Below are positions 1-6,097 of a stretch of 6,465 nucleotides of DNA, piece after piece; within the stretch, counting starts at the first letter, position 1, and every line of letters starts with the position of its first letter. This DNA comes from Acidobacteriaceae bacterium. Lineage in GTDB: Bacteria > Acidobacteriota > Terriglobia > Terriglobales > Acidobacteriaceae. Below the pieces are notes generated by a model. That model ran no database searches, was not told where the DNA came from, and saw only the letters and a list, made by a program, of their open reading frames with translations. Made by a program: the position numbers and the translations under genes. The stretch spans positions 1 through 6,465 of the forward strand of contig JASIJX010000145.1 of the NCBI GenBank assembly GCA_030049955.1. Reading direction: 5' to 3'.

Positions 1-1161
1 GTCATCTATGTCATGAAGGAGAATCGCACCTACGATCAGATTTTGGGTGATATGCCGGAAGGCAACGGTGATCCGAGCCTGACGTTATTTGGTGAAAATA
101 TAACCCCCAATGAGCATGCGCTGGCACGGCAGTTTGTCCTCTTTGATAACTTCTATGTTGACGGCGATGTGAGTTGGAATGGCCATCTCTGGAGTATGGC
201 TGGTCAGTCGACGGATTTCGTGGAACGTTTTTGGCCGGCAACGTATGGGAATTATGTGAAGTTCTATTTGTGGGGATCGGTCCTCAGAGGAGACGCAACT
301 CATGATCACCCCGTCGCCGTTCCTGCATCCGGATTTCTATGGGACGCAGCACACAAGGCGAATATTACCTATAGGGATTACGGAATTTGGTGTGTTTCAG
401 ACGATAAAAATCCTAAACGGTCGCGCGCATGGGTTCGGAACCTTGTAGGCCATTACGATCCGCTCTATGATCCTGATCTTTTCGACGATCAAGGACACAT
501 AAACGAGTGGGAGCGTGAGTTTCATGGCATGGTACGAACCGGTAATATGCCGGCTCTCACACTTCTGTATCTTGGCAGCGATCACACGGTGGGCACGCGT
601 CCAGGCGGCAATACTCCGCGAGCTTTGGTGGCAAGTAACGATCTCGCTGTTGGCCGCTTGATAGACGACGTTTCACATAGCCCTTTCTGGGCAAGTACAG
701 CGATTTTCATTCTTGAAGATGACTCGCAGGACGGTCCTGATCATGTCGATTGTCATCGGTCGCCGCTCTTTGTTATTTCACCCTATGTCCGTCATGGCCT
801 AGTGGAGCATGGACAGTTTTCGACAGTTGCTGTACTGAAGACGATTGAACAACTTCTTGGGCTCGATAGCATGAACTATTTTGATGATCGCGCGCCGACC
901 CTGCTTGGACTTTTTGACAAGCAGCCGAACCTCGCCCCCTTTAACCACATACCAGCGCGAGTATCACTTGACGAAAAAAATTCGCCGAATGCACCGGGGG
1001 CAAAGAAATCGGCAAGCTGGGATTTTTCTCATCCCGACAGTGCTCCGGACCAGGAACTTAACCGCGTCATCTGGCAGTCAGTCAAAGGAAGCGGATCAGA
1101 ACCGCCGGCACCGGTATATAGCGTGCACTCTTGGAGTTGGATACGATCTCAGGAACAATAG
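1..1161 (+). CDS. Phosphoesterase-family protein, C-terminal part (5' end cut by the window)
   Basis: The reading frame is open at the left edge (V-I-Y-V precedes the first ATG at 13), so that ATG is internal and the true N-terminus is outside the window. Numbering from it, the domain opens with ENRTYDQILGD (3-13). The Glu/Asn of this motif are family metal ligands and its Thr is the presumed nucleophile of the phosphoesterase family (PF04185: acid phosphatases, phospholipase C). LGSDHTVGT (187-195) and EDDSQDGPDHVD (235-246), followed by LFVISPY (252-258), are the other metal-site motifs. The tail, with PARVSLDEKN (314-323) and ELNRVIWQSVKG (348-359), matches the usual end of the acidobacterial form, so the 3' end looks intact. 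In that form an N-terminal YVTN/YncE beta-propeller commonly precedes this domain; that is family knowledge, not seen here. Likely a periplasmic or secreted phosphate-ester hydrolase; the substrate is unknown. GC is visibly lower than in the GH9 and enolase-like genes. Confidence 0.88.
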   Translation, partial: VIYVMKENRTYDQILGDMPEGNGDPSLTLFGENITPNEHALARQFVLFDNFYVDGDVSWNGHLWSMAGQSTDFVERFWPATYGNYVKFYLWGSVLRGDATHDHPVAVPASGFLWDAAHKANITYRDYGIWCVSDDKNPKRSRAWVRNLVGHYDPLYDPDLFDDQGHINEWEREFHGMVRTGNMPALTLLYLGSDHTVGTRPGGNTPRALVASNDLAVGRLIDDVSHSPFWASTAIFILEDDSQDGPDHVDCHRSPLFVISPYVRHGLVEHGQFSTVAVLKTIEQLLGLDSMNYFDDRAPTLLGLFDKQPNLAPFNHIPARVSLDEKNSPNAPGAKKSASWDFSHPDSAPDQELNRVIWQSVKGSGSEPPAPVYSVHSWSWIRSQEQ

Positions 1162-1219
1162 CCGGAAGGATGGGCTATACACACTTATGGCACGATGAAT
1201 TGCGGCTCGAGGACGTCAA

Positions 1220-1390
1220 GAGGTCAAACATCTGAAGCTGGTCATCGAGAAGTACTGGCGGATGATCTTCGGCCGCAAGAGCGAAAAGCTCACCAGGGAG
1301 CTTGAACAGCTGGAACTTCGTCTCGACGGGCTGTCTTCGCCCCATCAACTCATGGCGAAGACAGCACCAATGCGAATGGAGATGGGGTAG
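1220..1390 (+). pseudogene. IS66-family transposase (TnpC) fragment, decayed
   Basis: Frame 2 from 1220 to the TAG at 1388-1390 encodes a 56-residue stretch containing EVKHLKLVIEKYWRMIFGRK and then SEKLTRELEQLELRLDGL. This is the characteristic leucine-zipper-like N-terminal segment of IS66 TnpC transposases (family pattern HLKL-I-K-R-M-FGR-SEKL-IEQLELRL). The frame is closed upstream by TGA at 1196-1198 and has no start near it. The IS66 similarity fades after the LRLDGL motif, and the zinc-finger and DDE catalytic parts are absent. It is therefore a dead remnant rather than a functional gene. It sits in the gap where the plus-strand phosphoesterase gene and the minus-strand GH9 gene converge, a tolerant insertion site. 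Recognition is from motif memory only. Confidence 0.8.
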
Positions 1391-1461
1391 CGATATGTGT
1401 CCCCGTAGGCGTTCGCTCTAGTACATCCTGCTGATTCGGGTTTCAGGTGCTTACTCCGCAT
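1391..1461. other. Short non-coding remainder between IS66 remnant and GH9 stop; possible IS end
   Basis: No gene is visible here. The run GTGCTTAC ending at 1454 reads GTAAGCAC on the opposite strand, which resembles the 5'-GTAA start of IS66-family terminal inverted repeats. The stretch may therefore carry the right end of the decayed element, ending 7 bp before the GH9 stop codon. No matching left end is found upstream of 1220. No rho-independent terminator with a T-tract is apparent for either converging gene. Confidence 0.25.
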
Positions 1462-3312
1462 CTACGCGCGTGCGTCGCTGTGCAACGCTGTCAGCGTAAG
1501 AAGGAGATACGCATTATACGGCTCCCAGGGTTCGTTGGTATGCCAGTCCACTTCTTGCGGTGGCTCGCGCAGGTCAAACGAGGGCCGGTCTTCGCGTGCT
1601 TTCGGCCGGACGAAACCAGGTGCAATGCCGCCCGTGACAAGGTTCCGTCCCCGTTCCGGTGTCCACCCTGGAAACAACTGCGGCGGATTGGAGGTTCCCG
1701 TCCCTTGCAACAGGCAAAGATTATACGGATTGCGTCCCATCACCCAATCGAGTTGGTGCGCGGCTGCCAGTCGTCCGCGTGGTTCAGCGAGAAGTTTCGC
1801 CAGCAGTGCCATCGCCCAGGCGTTGGAAAGATACTGACCGTTCTGTCCGCAGTACCAAGTCTTCCCCACATAGGGATTGAGGATGTCACGCTCAGACCAC
1901 TGCAGCAGTCCAAACGGATTCGCTGTACGGCTCAACTGTTTTTCAAGCCAGCGGCTCAGCGACTCGCGCACGCGTGGCGCCAGATTGTCTTGTGGATGGG
2001 CTTCAACATAGAGTGCCAACGCCGCGGCAGGTTCGCCTTCAAAAACAATCCTAGAAAGAAAGTCGGAAGGCCACAGGCCGGTCGGCTTTTGCTCGTGCAG
2101 AAAGAACTCGACGCACGACCGCGCATCGTCCCGGTAGCAAAGCTCAGCGGTCAAAGCTTCAAGCTCCAGGTCCGCCAGCAGCAGTTGCGCAGTGCGGCGC
2201 ACCATCCTGCCTTTCGTATCCTCGCCAAGATCGGGAACCCCGTTGCAGGTCGCTACCCATGCGTCTTCCGGATAGTTCGAGCCCGTTTTGACAGCGCCTC
2301 GCCAAAGGTCTTCGGCCGCTTCACGGAAATCGCTGCGGCCTGTCGCGCGCGCCGCAGCAGCTAAGGCTGCAGCAACCATAGCACTCGGCGCCTGACCGCG
2401 AAATGGCCTGTCGTCTGCTGTGCCGATGCGGTTATCAGTCTCTTTATCCGGCGTGCCGCGAAAGTAACCATAGCCGCTCCAGACATCTTCATAAACGATT
2501 CCCTTGCCCGGCTGCCACATTTTGCGCAGCCACTCCGAACCCCACAGTCCTTCGTCCAACAGGTTCTGTCGAGAAGCCTCCGGCCACCCTTTCCTGGAGC
2601 TTTCCCTGGCCAGGACCATCAATGCATACGCGGAGCGCGAAGCCAGCGAGGTGTACTTGTTGAAGTCGCCTGCATCGTGCCATCCTCCGGTTGCATCCAG
2701 ATGCCCGCCGCCCATCGCGGCCGGAATTTTGGCGTCGTCCAGATGGCATGGCGGATGCAATCCAGGCACCGCACAGCCGCATCGCTGCAGGCGAAAGAAC
2801 TGGACTGCTGGCGCAAAAGCTTCTGCGAAAAGGGCGTGTGCGCCTATGCGGAATGGAAACGAACTGCATTCTGCTGCGCCGGCTAGAACTTTGGCGTGAT
2901 ACACACCCTCTGCGCAAAATGCACTGAACTCTCCTGTCCAGTAGTTTGCGCCCCAGTCACCCGCCGTGCCGGCGTTTACCCTCCCGCGGGCATTTAGATT
3001 GCCCGTGAACACGATTCGGCCCTTGTCATCGACTAGGTGAAACTCCGGTGCAGAGAGCTGCGGCAAGCCGCCCGCAATCTGCACCAAAAGGATCTTTTCC
3101 TGCCCGGCATCGTAGCCCAACTGATTGACCAGCACCGCGGTCTTCGTTTGAATTGCCGGTGCGGTTGCGCCTAATGCGGGACGGCTACCGGCCGCCAGCA
3201 CGGTGCTCGCCACCAGGGCCGAGGTCCTGCCAAGAAACTCCCGCCGGTCCCAAACATCTCTGGGGCCGCGAGCTTCGCTCGATGCATTCTCGCCTGCTTT
3301 TTCCGGAGTCAT
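1462..3312 (-). CDS. Tat-exported glycoside hydrolase family 9 protein with CelD_N domain
   Basis: A 616-residue protein that probably hydrolyses a beta-linked glycan or oligosaccharide outside the cytoplasm. Residues 1-53 form a Tat signal: RREFLG (23-28), a hydrophobic stretch (31-41) and a likely cleavage near 49-53. Residues about 57-155 match the CelD_N Ig-like domain, with VNQLGY at 62-67. The GH9 (alpha/alpha)6 domain follows. GGWHDAGDFNKY (209-220) carries the Asp pair D213/D216 that activates water. GRNP is at 526-529. TNEPW (592-596) supplies the probable general acid E594. The His of the classical P-H-x-R signature is missing: GTGTSNPPQLFPG (537-549) is followed by RGRNLVTGGIAPGF (554-567). 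That arrangement recalls a GH9 subgroup with N-P and G-G-I motifs in place of PHHR. Endocellulase activity is therefore uncertain, and exo-acting or oligosaccharide-directed activity is possible. The ATG at 3312 has only a weak upstream purine-rich run but gives a proper Tat n-region. Confidence 0.9.
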   Translation of the reverse strand: MTPEKAGENASSEARGPRDVWDRREFLGRTSALVASTVLAAGSRPALGATAPAIQTKTAVLVNQLGYDAGQEKILLVQIAGGLPQLSAPEFHLVDDKGRIVFTGNLNARGRVNAGTAGDWGANYWTGEFSAFCAEGVYHAKVLAGAAECSSFPFRIGAHALFAEAFAPAVQFFRLQRCGCAVPGLHPPCHLDDAKIPAAMGGGHLDATGGWHDAGDFNKYTSLASRSAYALMVLARESSRKGWPEASRQNLLDEGLWGSEWLRKMWQPGKGIVYEDVWSGYGYFRGTPDKETDNRIGTADDRPFRGQAPSAMVAAALAAAARATGRSDFREAAEDLWRGAVKTGSNYPEDAWVATCNGVPDLGEDTKGRMVRRTAQLLLADLELEALTAELCYRDDARSCVEFFLHEQKPTGLWPSDFLSRIVFEGEPAAALALYVEAHPQDNLAPRVRESLSRWLEKQLSRTANPFGLLQWSERDILNPYVGKTWYCGQNGQYLSNAWAMALLAKLLAEPRGRLAAAHQLDWVMGRNPYNLCLLQGTGTSNPPQLFPGWTPERGRNLVTGGIAPGFVRPKAREDRPSFDLREPPQEVDWHTNEPWEPYNAYLLLTLTALHSDARA

Positions 3313-3473
3313 TCTGTCTCGCTCTCAAAGGAGATCATTGTCAATCGGACAGGTCCCACTTGCGTTCACCAGAACATTCAAACGTCCATCACCAAAGCAT
3401 TCACGCGAATATATTGGCTTGCAAAGCAGTTTTGTACGAGATAAATGTTATTATAGCACAATTTTAAATTACT

Positions 3474-3501
3474 ATTATATATAAGTTAATTGAAATGTTA
3501 G
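3474..3501 (-). promoter_or_regulatory. Candidate sigma-70 promoter for the GH9 gene
   Basis: On the minus strand a perfect TATAAT (plus positions 3474-3479) lies 16 bp downstream of CTAACA (3496-3501), which matches TTGACA at four of six positions. Transcription would begin near 3467, leaving a leader of about 155 nt before the GH9 ATG. A second TATAAT on the same strand at 3450-3455 has no good -35 box. AT-rich DNA produces such matches by chance, so this is tentative. Confidence 0.35.
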
Positions 3502-3504
3502 AAT
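3475..3504 (+). promoter_or_regulatory. Candidate extended -10 promoter toward the kinase/enolase operon
   Basis: TGTTAGAAT at 3496-3504 fits an extended -10 element (TGn followed by TAGAAT, five of six to TATAAT). The -35 box is poor (TTATAT at 3475-3480, 18-bp spacer). An alternative pair is TTGAAA (3490-3495) with TAGAAA (3512-3517), 16-bp spacer. Either would start transcription between about 3511 and 3524, just upstream of the palindrome. The element overlaps the -35 box of the divergent GH9 promoter candidate. Confidence 0.3.
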
Positions 3505-3528
3505 GGAAAGGTAGAAAAACGACTCAAT

Positions 3529-3561
3529 CGCAATAAGGTCCTCCTTGGAGACCAAATTGCG
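3529..3561. repeat. 33-nt imperfect palindrome, operator-like or RNA hairpin
   Basis: The arms are CGCAAT (3529-3534) with ATTGCG (3556-3561), GGTC (3537-3540) with GACC (3550-3553), and TCC (3542-3544) with GGA (3547-3549). An AA faces an AA between the first two pairs, the only unpaired extra base is C3541, and the centre is TT. Thirteen pairs in so short a span is well above the background seen elsewhere in the gap. No T-tract follows on the plus strand, so it is not a standard terminator. Placed just downstream of the plus-strand promoter candidates, it would suit a repressor operator or a 5'-leader hairpin controlling the kinase/enolase pair. Confidence 0.5.
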
Positions 3562-3583
3562 CTACACCGGGGTTTGTAAATTG

Positions 3584-3612
3584 CTGAAACCTTGGCGGTG
3601 AGTATCTATACA
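3584..3612 (+). promoter_or_regulatory. Weak alternative promoter upstream of the kinase gene
   Basis: CTGAAA (3584-3589) and TATACA (3607-3612) are separated by 17 bp, and each matches the sigma-70 consensus at four of six positions. Transcription would start near 3619, about 120 nt before the kinase ATG. In this case the palindrome at 3529-3561 would lie upstream, in a position suited to an activator. It is listed as a competitor to the AT-rich-core promoter. Confidence 0.2.
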
Positions 3613-3740
3613 AGGGGTATTACGCTTCAACTTCCAGTGAGTCACGATGCCGCGCTCTGACGGGTAGCTGAATGGCGCCGTAACGACTGGACGTCCGACA
3701 ATGAAAAGCGCCAGCAGCTCGCCATAGAGGATAATCCGGA

Positions 3741-4811
3741 ATGACGCACATGCCGCTGCCAAAGCCGCTTCATCCGGGCAGCCAAACGGAGATTGCCGAT
3801 ATAGAATGCGCGTCCTTTCTGATACCTTACCTCCGCAAACATTCTTTGATCGACCCGGACGATTCTCCCACGACGCAAATTCTCGCCGGCGGAGTCTCAA
3901 ATAAAACACTTCTGGTTGAGCCGCATGCGCGACCGGCCTTTGTCGTAAAGCAGGCGTTCGCCAAATTGCGTGTTGCATCGGATTGGTACAGCGATCCGGG
4001 TCGAATTCATCGAGAGGCGCTCGGCTTACGATATCTCGAGAAATTAGCTCCCGCAGGGACCATTACACCGCTCATCTTCGAGGACACCACGGAGCACATT
4101 ATTGCGATGAAGGCGGTGCCCCATGAGCACCACAATTGGAAAGCAATGTTGCTCGACGAAGGTCCCACGCACGATCATATCCTCCAGTTCGCAGAGATCA
4201 TCGGAGTCATTCACTCAAAATCATTTCAGAACAGCAAACAGTTTTATGAGCCGTTCCGCGACCTGACGTGGTTTGAATCGCTTCGTCTCGAGCCGTATTA
4301 CGAATACGCCGGAGCTCGCGTTCCTGGGGCGCGTGATTTTCTCTCTGGATTGCTTGATGACACTCGCAGAACGCAGATCGCAGTAGTCCACGGAGACTAT
4401 AGCCCGAAAAATATCCTCGTTCACAATGACCGATTGGTTTTACTCGACCACGAGGTAATTCATTTCGGAGATCCGGCTTTCGACATCGGCTTTTCTCTGA
4501 CTCACCTTCTCAGCAAGAGCAATCATTGTGAAATATTGCGAGAACGGTTCCTTGACTGCGCAAGACTGTACGTTTCGCATTACATGCTAGTTGCCCGGGC
4601 GCGGCAGTTCGGGCCCAAATTTCAAGGCAGAGCCTGCAGGCACACCCTGGCATGCCTTCTGGCGCGAGTCGCCGGCCGCTCGCCTTTGGAATATTTGGGA
4701 GACGCTGAACGCGACCGCCAGAAGCGGGCCGTGTTGTCGTTGATTCGGAAATACCCAGATTCCCTGCACGAGCTTATCGACAGCTTTGCAAAGGAGATTG
4801 CATGTTCGTAG
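3741..4811 (+). CDS. APH/choline-kinase-fold phosphotransferase, small-molecule kinase
   Basis: A 356-residue cytoplasmic protein of the APH family (PF01636-like), which transfers the ATP gamma-phosphate to a hydroxyl on a small molecule. Motifs in order: a nucleotide-binding loop AGGVSNKT (49-56); an ATP-binding Lys candidate K70 in FVVK; RIHREALGLRYLE (88-100), supplying the alphaC-type Glu; the catalytic loop HGDYSPKNILV (217-227), with base D219 and N224; and LLDHEV (234-239), with metal-binding D236, followed by GDPAFDIGF (243-251). All core catalytic residues are present, so it should be active. The ATG at 3741 has AGAGGA at 3726-3731 and a stop (TAA, 3732-3734) just upstream in frame; Met4 is a possible alternative. 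The gene overlaps the enolase-like gene by 10 bp, implying coupled translation and a shared pathway. The metabolic partner argues against antibiotic resistance and for a metabolite kinase. The substrate is unknown. Confidence 0.85.
   Translation: MTHMPLPKPLHPGSQTEIADIECASFLIPYLRKHSLIDPDDSPTTQILAGGVSNKTLLVEPHARPAFVVKQAFAKLRVASDWYSDPGRIHREALGLRYLEKLAPAGTITPLIFEDTTEHIIAMKAVPHEHHNWKAMLLDEGPTHDHILQFAEIIGVIHSKSFQNSKQFYEPFRDLTWFESLRLEPYYEYAGARVPGARDFLSGLLDDTRRTQIAVVHGDYSPKNILVHNDRLVLLDHEVIHFGDPAFDIGFSLTHLLSKSNHCEILRERFLDCARLYVSHYMLVARARQFGPKFQGRACRHTLACLLARVAGRSPLEYLGDAERDRQKRAVLSLIRKYPDSLHELIDSFAKEIACS
4790..4796 (+). promoter_or_regulatory. Shine-Dalgarno of the enolase-like gene, inside the kinase 3' end
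   Basis: AAAGGAG lies 5 nt before the ATG at 4802 and within the last codons of the kinase gene. Together with the 10-bp overlap it fixes the enolase-like start and supports translational coupling. The same 11-mer AAAGGAGATTG recurs ahead of the next gene at 6173. Confidence 0.75.
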
Positions 4812-6097
4812 TAGAGCGCCTCGCAGCTCGAGAAATTCTCGATAGCCGTGGCCGGCCGACGGTTTATGCAGAGTGCTATCTGGAGGGCGGTGTTTCAGGC
4901 AGCGCATCGGTTCCGTCCGGTGCCTCCACCGGAGCTGCCGAAGCTGTCGAGCTGCGCGATGGCGATCCGCGTCGGTACCGGGGGATGGGATGCCGGAAGG
5001 CGGTGGGAAGCATCCTGGGAGAGTTGAACGATGGGCTCCTGGGCCACGCCTTCGATTCCCAGGCCACTTTCGACATGCGTCTTATCGCTCTTGATGCCAG
5101 CCCGGCAAAGTCGAGGCTCGGCGCTAACGCAATCCTCGCCGTATCTCTCGCTTTCGCGCGAGCTGCGGCGGCCGCAAACAACGAAGAGTTTTGGCAGTAT
5201 TTCGCCCGAATGGCTGGATTCGCGCCCTCATCTCTACCGCGCCTTACCATCAACCTCTTCAGCGGAGGCAAACACGCAGGCCAGCAGGTTGCAATTCAGG
5301 ATGTGCTGATTGTTCCGGCGAGTTCGCGCAGCGTAGATGAATCGCTGGTCATGAGTTGCGAGATTTATCAGGTGGCCGCGGAGATATCGCTGCGGCGTTT
5401 TGGAATGCGCCTCTTGCGCGCGGACGAGGGGGGGATGGCGCCGCCGTTCCGATCGGCTGAGGAGATGATTGAAACCGCCATCGAGGCTATCGAGACTGCT
5501 GGTTACTGCGCCGGACAAGATGTCGCGCTGGCGATCGATGTGGCTTCCAGCCACTTTTGCTCGCAGCAAGGTTATCAGCTCGGCGATCGGCTCCTGACAA
5601 GCAGGGGCATGATCGACCGTCTGAAAACCTGGGTTGACTCGTACCCATTGGTGAGCATCGAGGATGGCCTCGCTGAAGATGACTGGGAGAACTGGCCGCT
5701 GCTGCTATCAGCGATCGGCAGTAAGGCACTGATCTTGGGAGACGATCTTCTTTGCACCAACGAGGCCCGGATTAATCGAGCTATCAAAACATCGGCATGT
5801 AATGCACTTCTGCTGAAGGTAAATCAGGTAGGTACTCTCACCGAGGGTTGCCGGGCCTTGCAATTGGCCCGAAGCGCAGGCTGGCAGGTTACAGTCAGCG
5901 TCAGAAGCGGCGAAACAGAGGACAACTGGGCGGCGGATCTAGCAGTGGGATGGGCAGGCGACCAGTTCAAGAACGGATCCGTTACACAATCGGAGCGGCT
6001 TGCAAAGTACAACCGGCTCTTGGCAATCGAAGCATCGACCAACCTCCCGACGAACGTATGGCCAGGAAATCAAATAGCAGAGCCAGTACGAAGTTAG
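4802..6097 (+). CDS. Divergent enolase paralogue with altered active site
   Basis: A 431-residue, full-length enolase homologue (E. coli Eno is about 432), collinear with it throughout. Conserved features: the PSGASTG loop (38-44); H158 (yeast H159); E209 in DEGG (yeast E211); Mg ligands D246, E287 in SIEDGL and D314 in GDDL; catalytic base K339 in LLLKVNQVGTLTEG (336-349); R368, S369; and K390 (yeast K396). Two departures are plain. SVRSGETED (366-374) has Val367 in place of the normally invariant His (yeast H373), and IQD (165-167) has Asp in place of Glu (yeast E168). The signature also ends in Gly350-neighbouring E-G rather than the usual small Ser/Thr/Ala. The Mg-assisted proton-abstraction machinery is thus kept while a substrate-contacting residue is lost. 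I infer a specialised substrate, perhaps the product of the coupled upstream kinase, rather than 2-phosphoglycerate in glycolysis. A weakened true enolase is the alternative. Confidence 0.85.
   Translation: MFVVERLAAREILDSRGRPTVYAECYLEGGVSGSASVPSGASTGAAEAVELRDGDPRRYRGMGCRKAVGSILGELNDGLLGHAFDSQATFDMRLIALDASPAKSRLGANAILAVSLAFARAAAAANNEEFWQYFARMAGFAPSSLPRLTINLFSGGKHAGQQVAIQDVLIVPASSRSVDESLVMSCEIYQVAAEISLRRFGMRLLRADEGGMAPPFRSAEEMIETAIEAIETAGYCAGQDVALAIDVASSHFCSQQGYQLGDRLLTSRGMIDRLKTWVDSYPLVSIEDGLAEDDWENWPLLLSAIGSKALILGDDLLCTNEARINRAIKTSACNALLLKVNQVGTLTEGCRALQLARSAGWQVTVSVRSGETEDNWAADLAVGWAGDQFKNGSVTQSERLAKYNRLLAIEASTNLPTNVWPGNQIAEPVRS

Larger units (their letters stand above)
3313..3740. other. 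428-bp divergent intergenic control region
   Basis: This gap separates the minus-strand GH9 start from the plus-strand kinase start and holds no convincing gene. Its middle (about 3405-3520) is strikingly AT-rich compared with everything around it and contains several TATAAT-like hexamers on both strands. Immediately to its right is a 33-nt imperfect palindrome at 3529-3561. A smaller repeat, GGTTT (3571-3575) and AAACC (3587-3591), follows. I see no tRNA, no recognised riboswitch and no terminator with a T-tract. Confidence 0.6.

Noticed and set aside
881..1198. A plus-strand frame of 105 codons overlapping the phosphoesterase end and the gap
   Set aside because: It is a frame-shifted shadow of the conserved phosphoesterase tail, with basic low-complexity composition.
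1486..1496. CGCTG-T-CAGCG inverted repeat as a terminator
   Set aside because: It has a one-base centre, lies inside the GH9 C-terminal codons, and is not followed by a T-tract on either strand.
1603..1707. Frameshift or sequencing error as the cause of the missing PHxR motif in the GH9 protein
   Set aside because: The frame continues through this segment into the conserved GGI and TNEPW motifs without compensating shifts, and no PHxR is found in the other frames locally.
1447..2364. A long plus-strand open frame of 305 codons antisense to the GH9 gene
   Set aside because: It lies opposite the GC-rich GH9 coding sequence, has Arg/Pro/Cys-rich shadow composition and no domain. The minus-strand GH9 frame carries clear motifs throughout.
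3661..3744. A 27-codon plus-strand frame ending in TGA that overlaps the kinase start as ATGA
   Set aside because: It resembles a coupled gene end, but it is closed upstream by TGA at 3658-3660, has no start codon or Shine-Dalgarno, and shows no recognisable family. It could be a fossil of a lost upstream gene, but chance is the simpler reading.
3562..3978. A minus-strand frame of 138 codons overlapping the kinase 5' end and the intergenic region
   Set aside because: No recognised motif and no good ribosome binding site. It is antisense to the conserved kinase N-terminus.
3741..4811. Aminoglycoside resistance gene
   Set aside because: The fold is APH-like, but the motif spacing and the overlap with an enolase paralogue point to a metabolite kinase. 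Nothing specific to known resistance enzymes is seen.
4802..6097. Housekeeping enolase (eno)
   Set aside because: The His-to-Val and Glu-to-Asp changes in the pocket and the kinase-coupled context make a specialised paralogue more likely, so no eno symbol was given.
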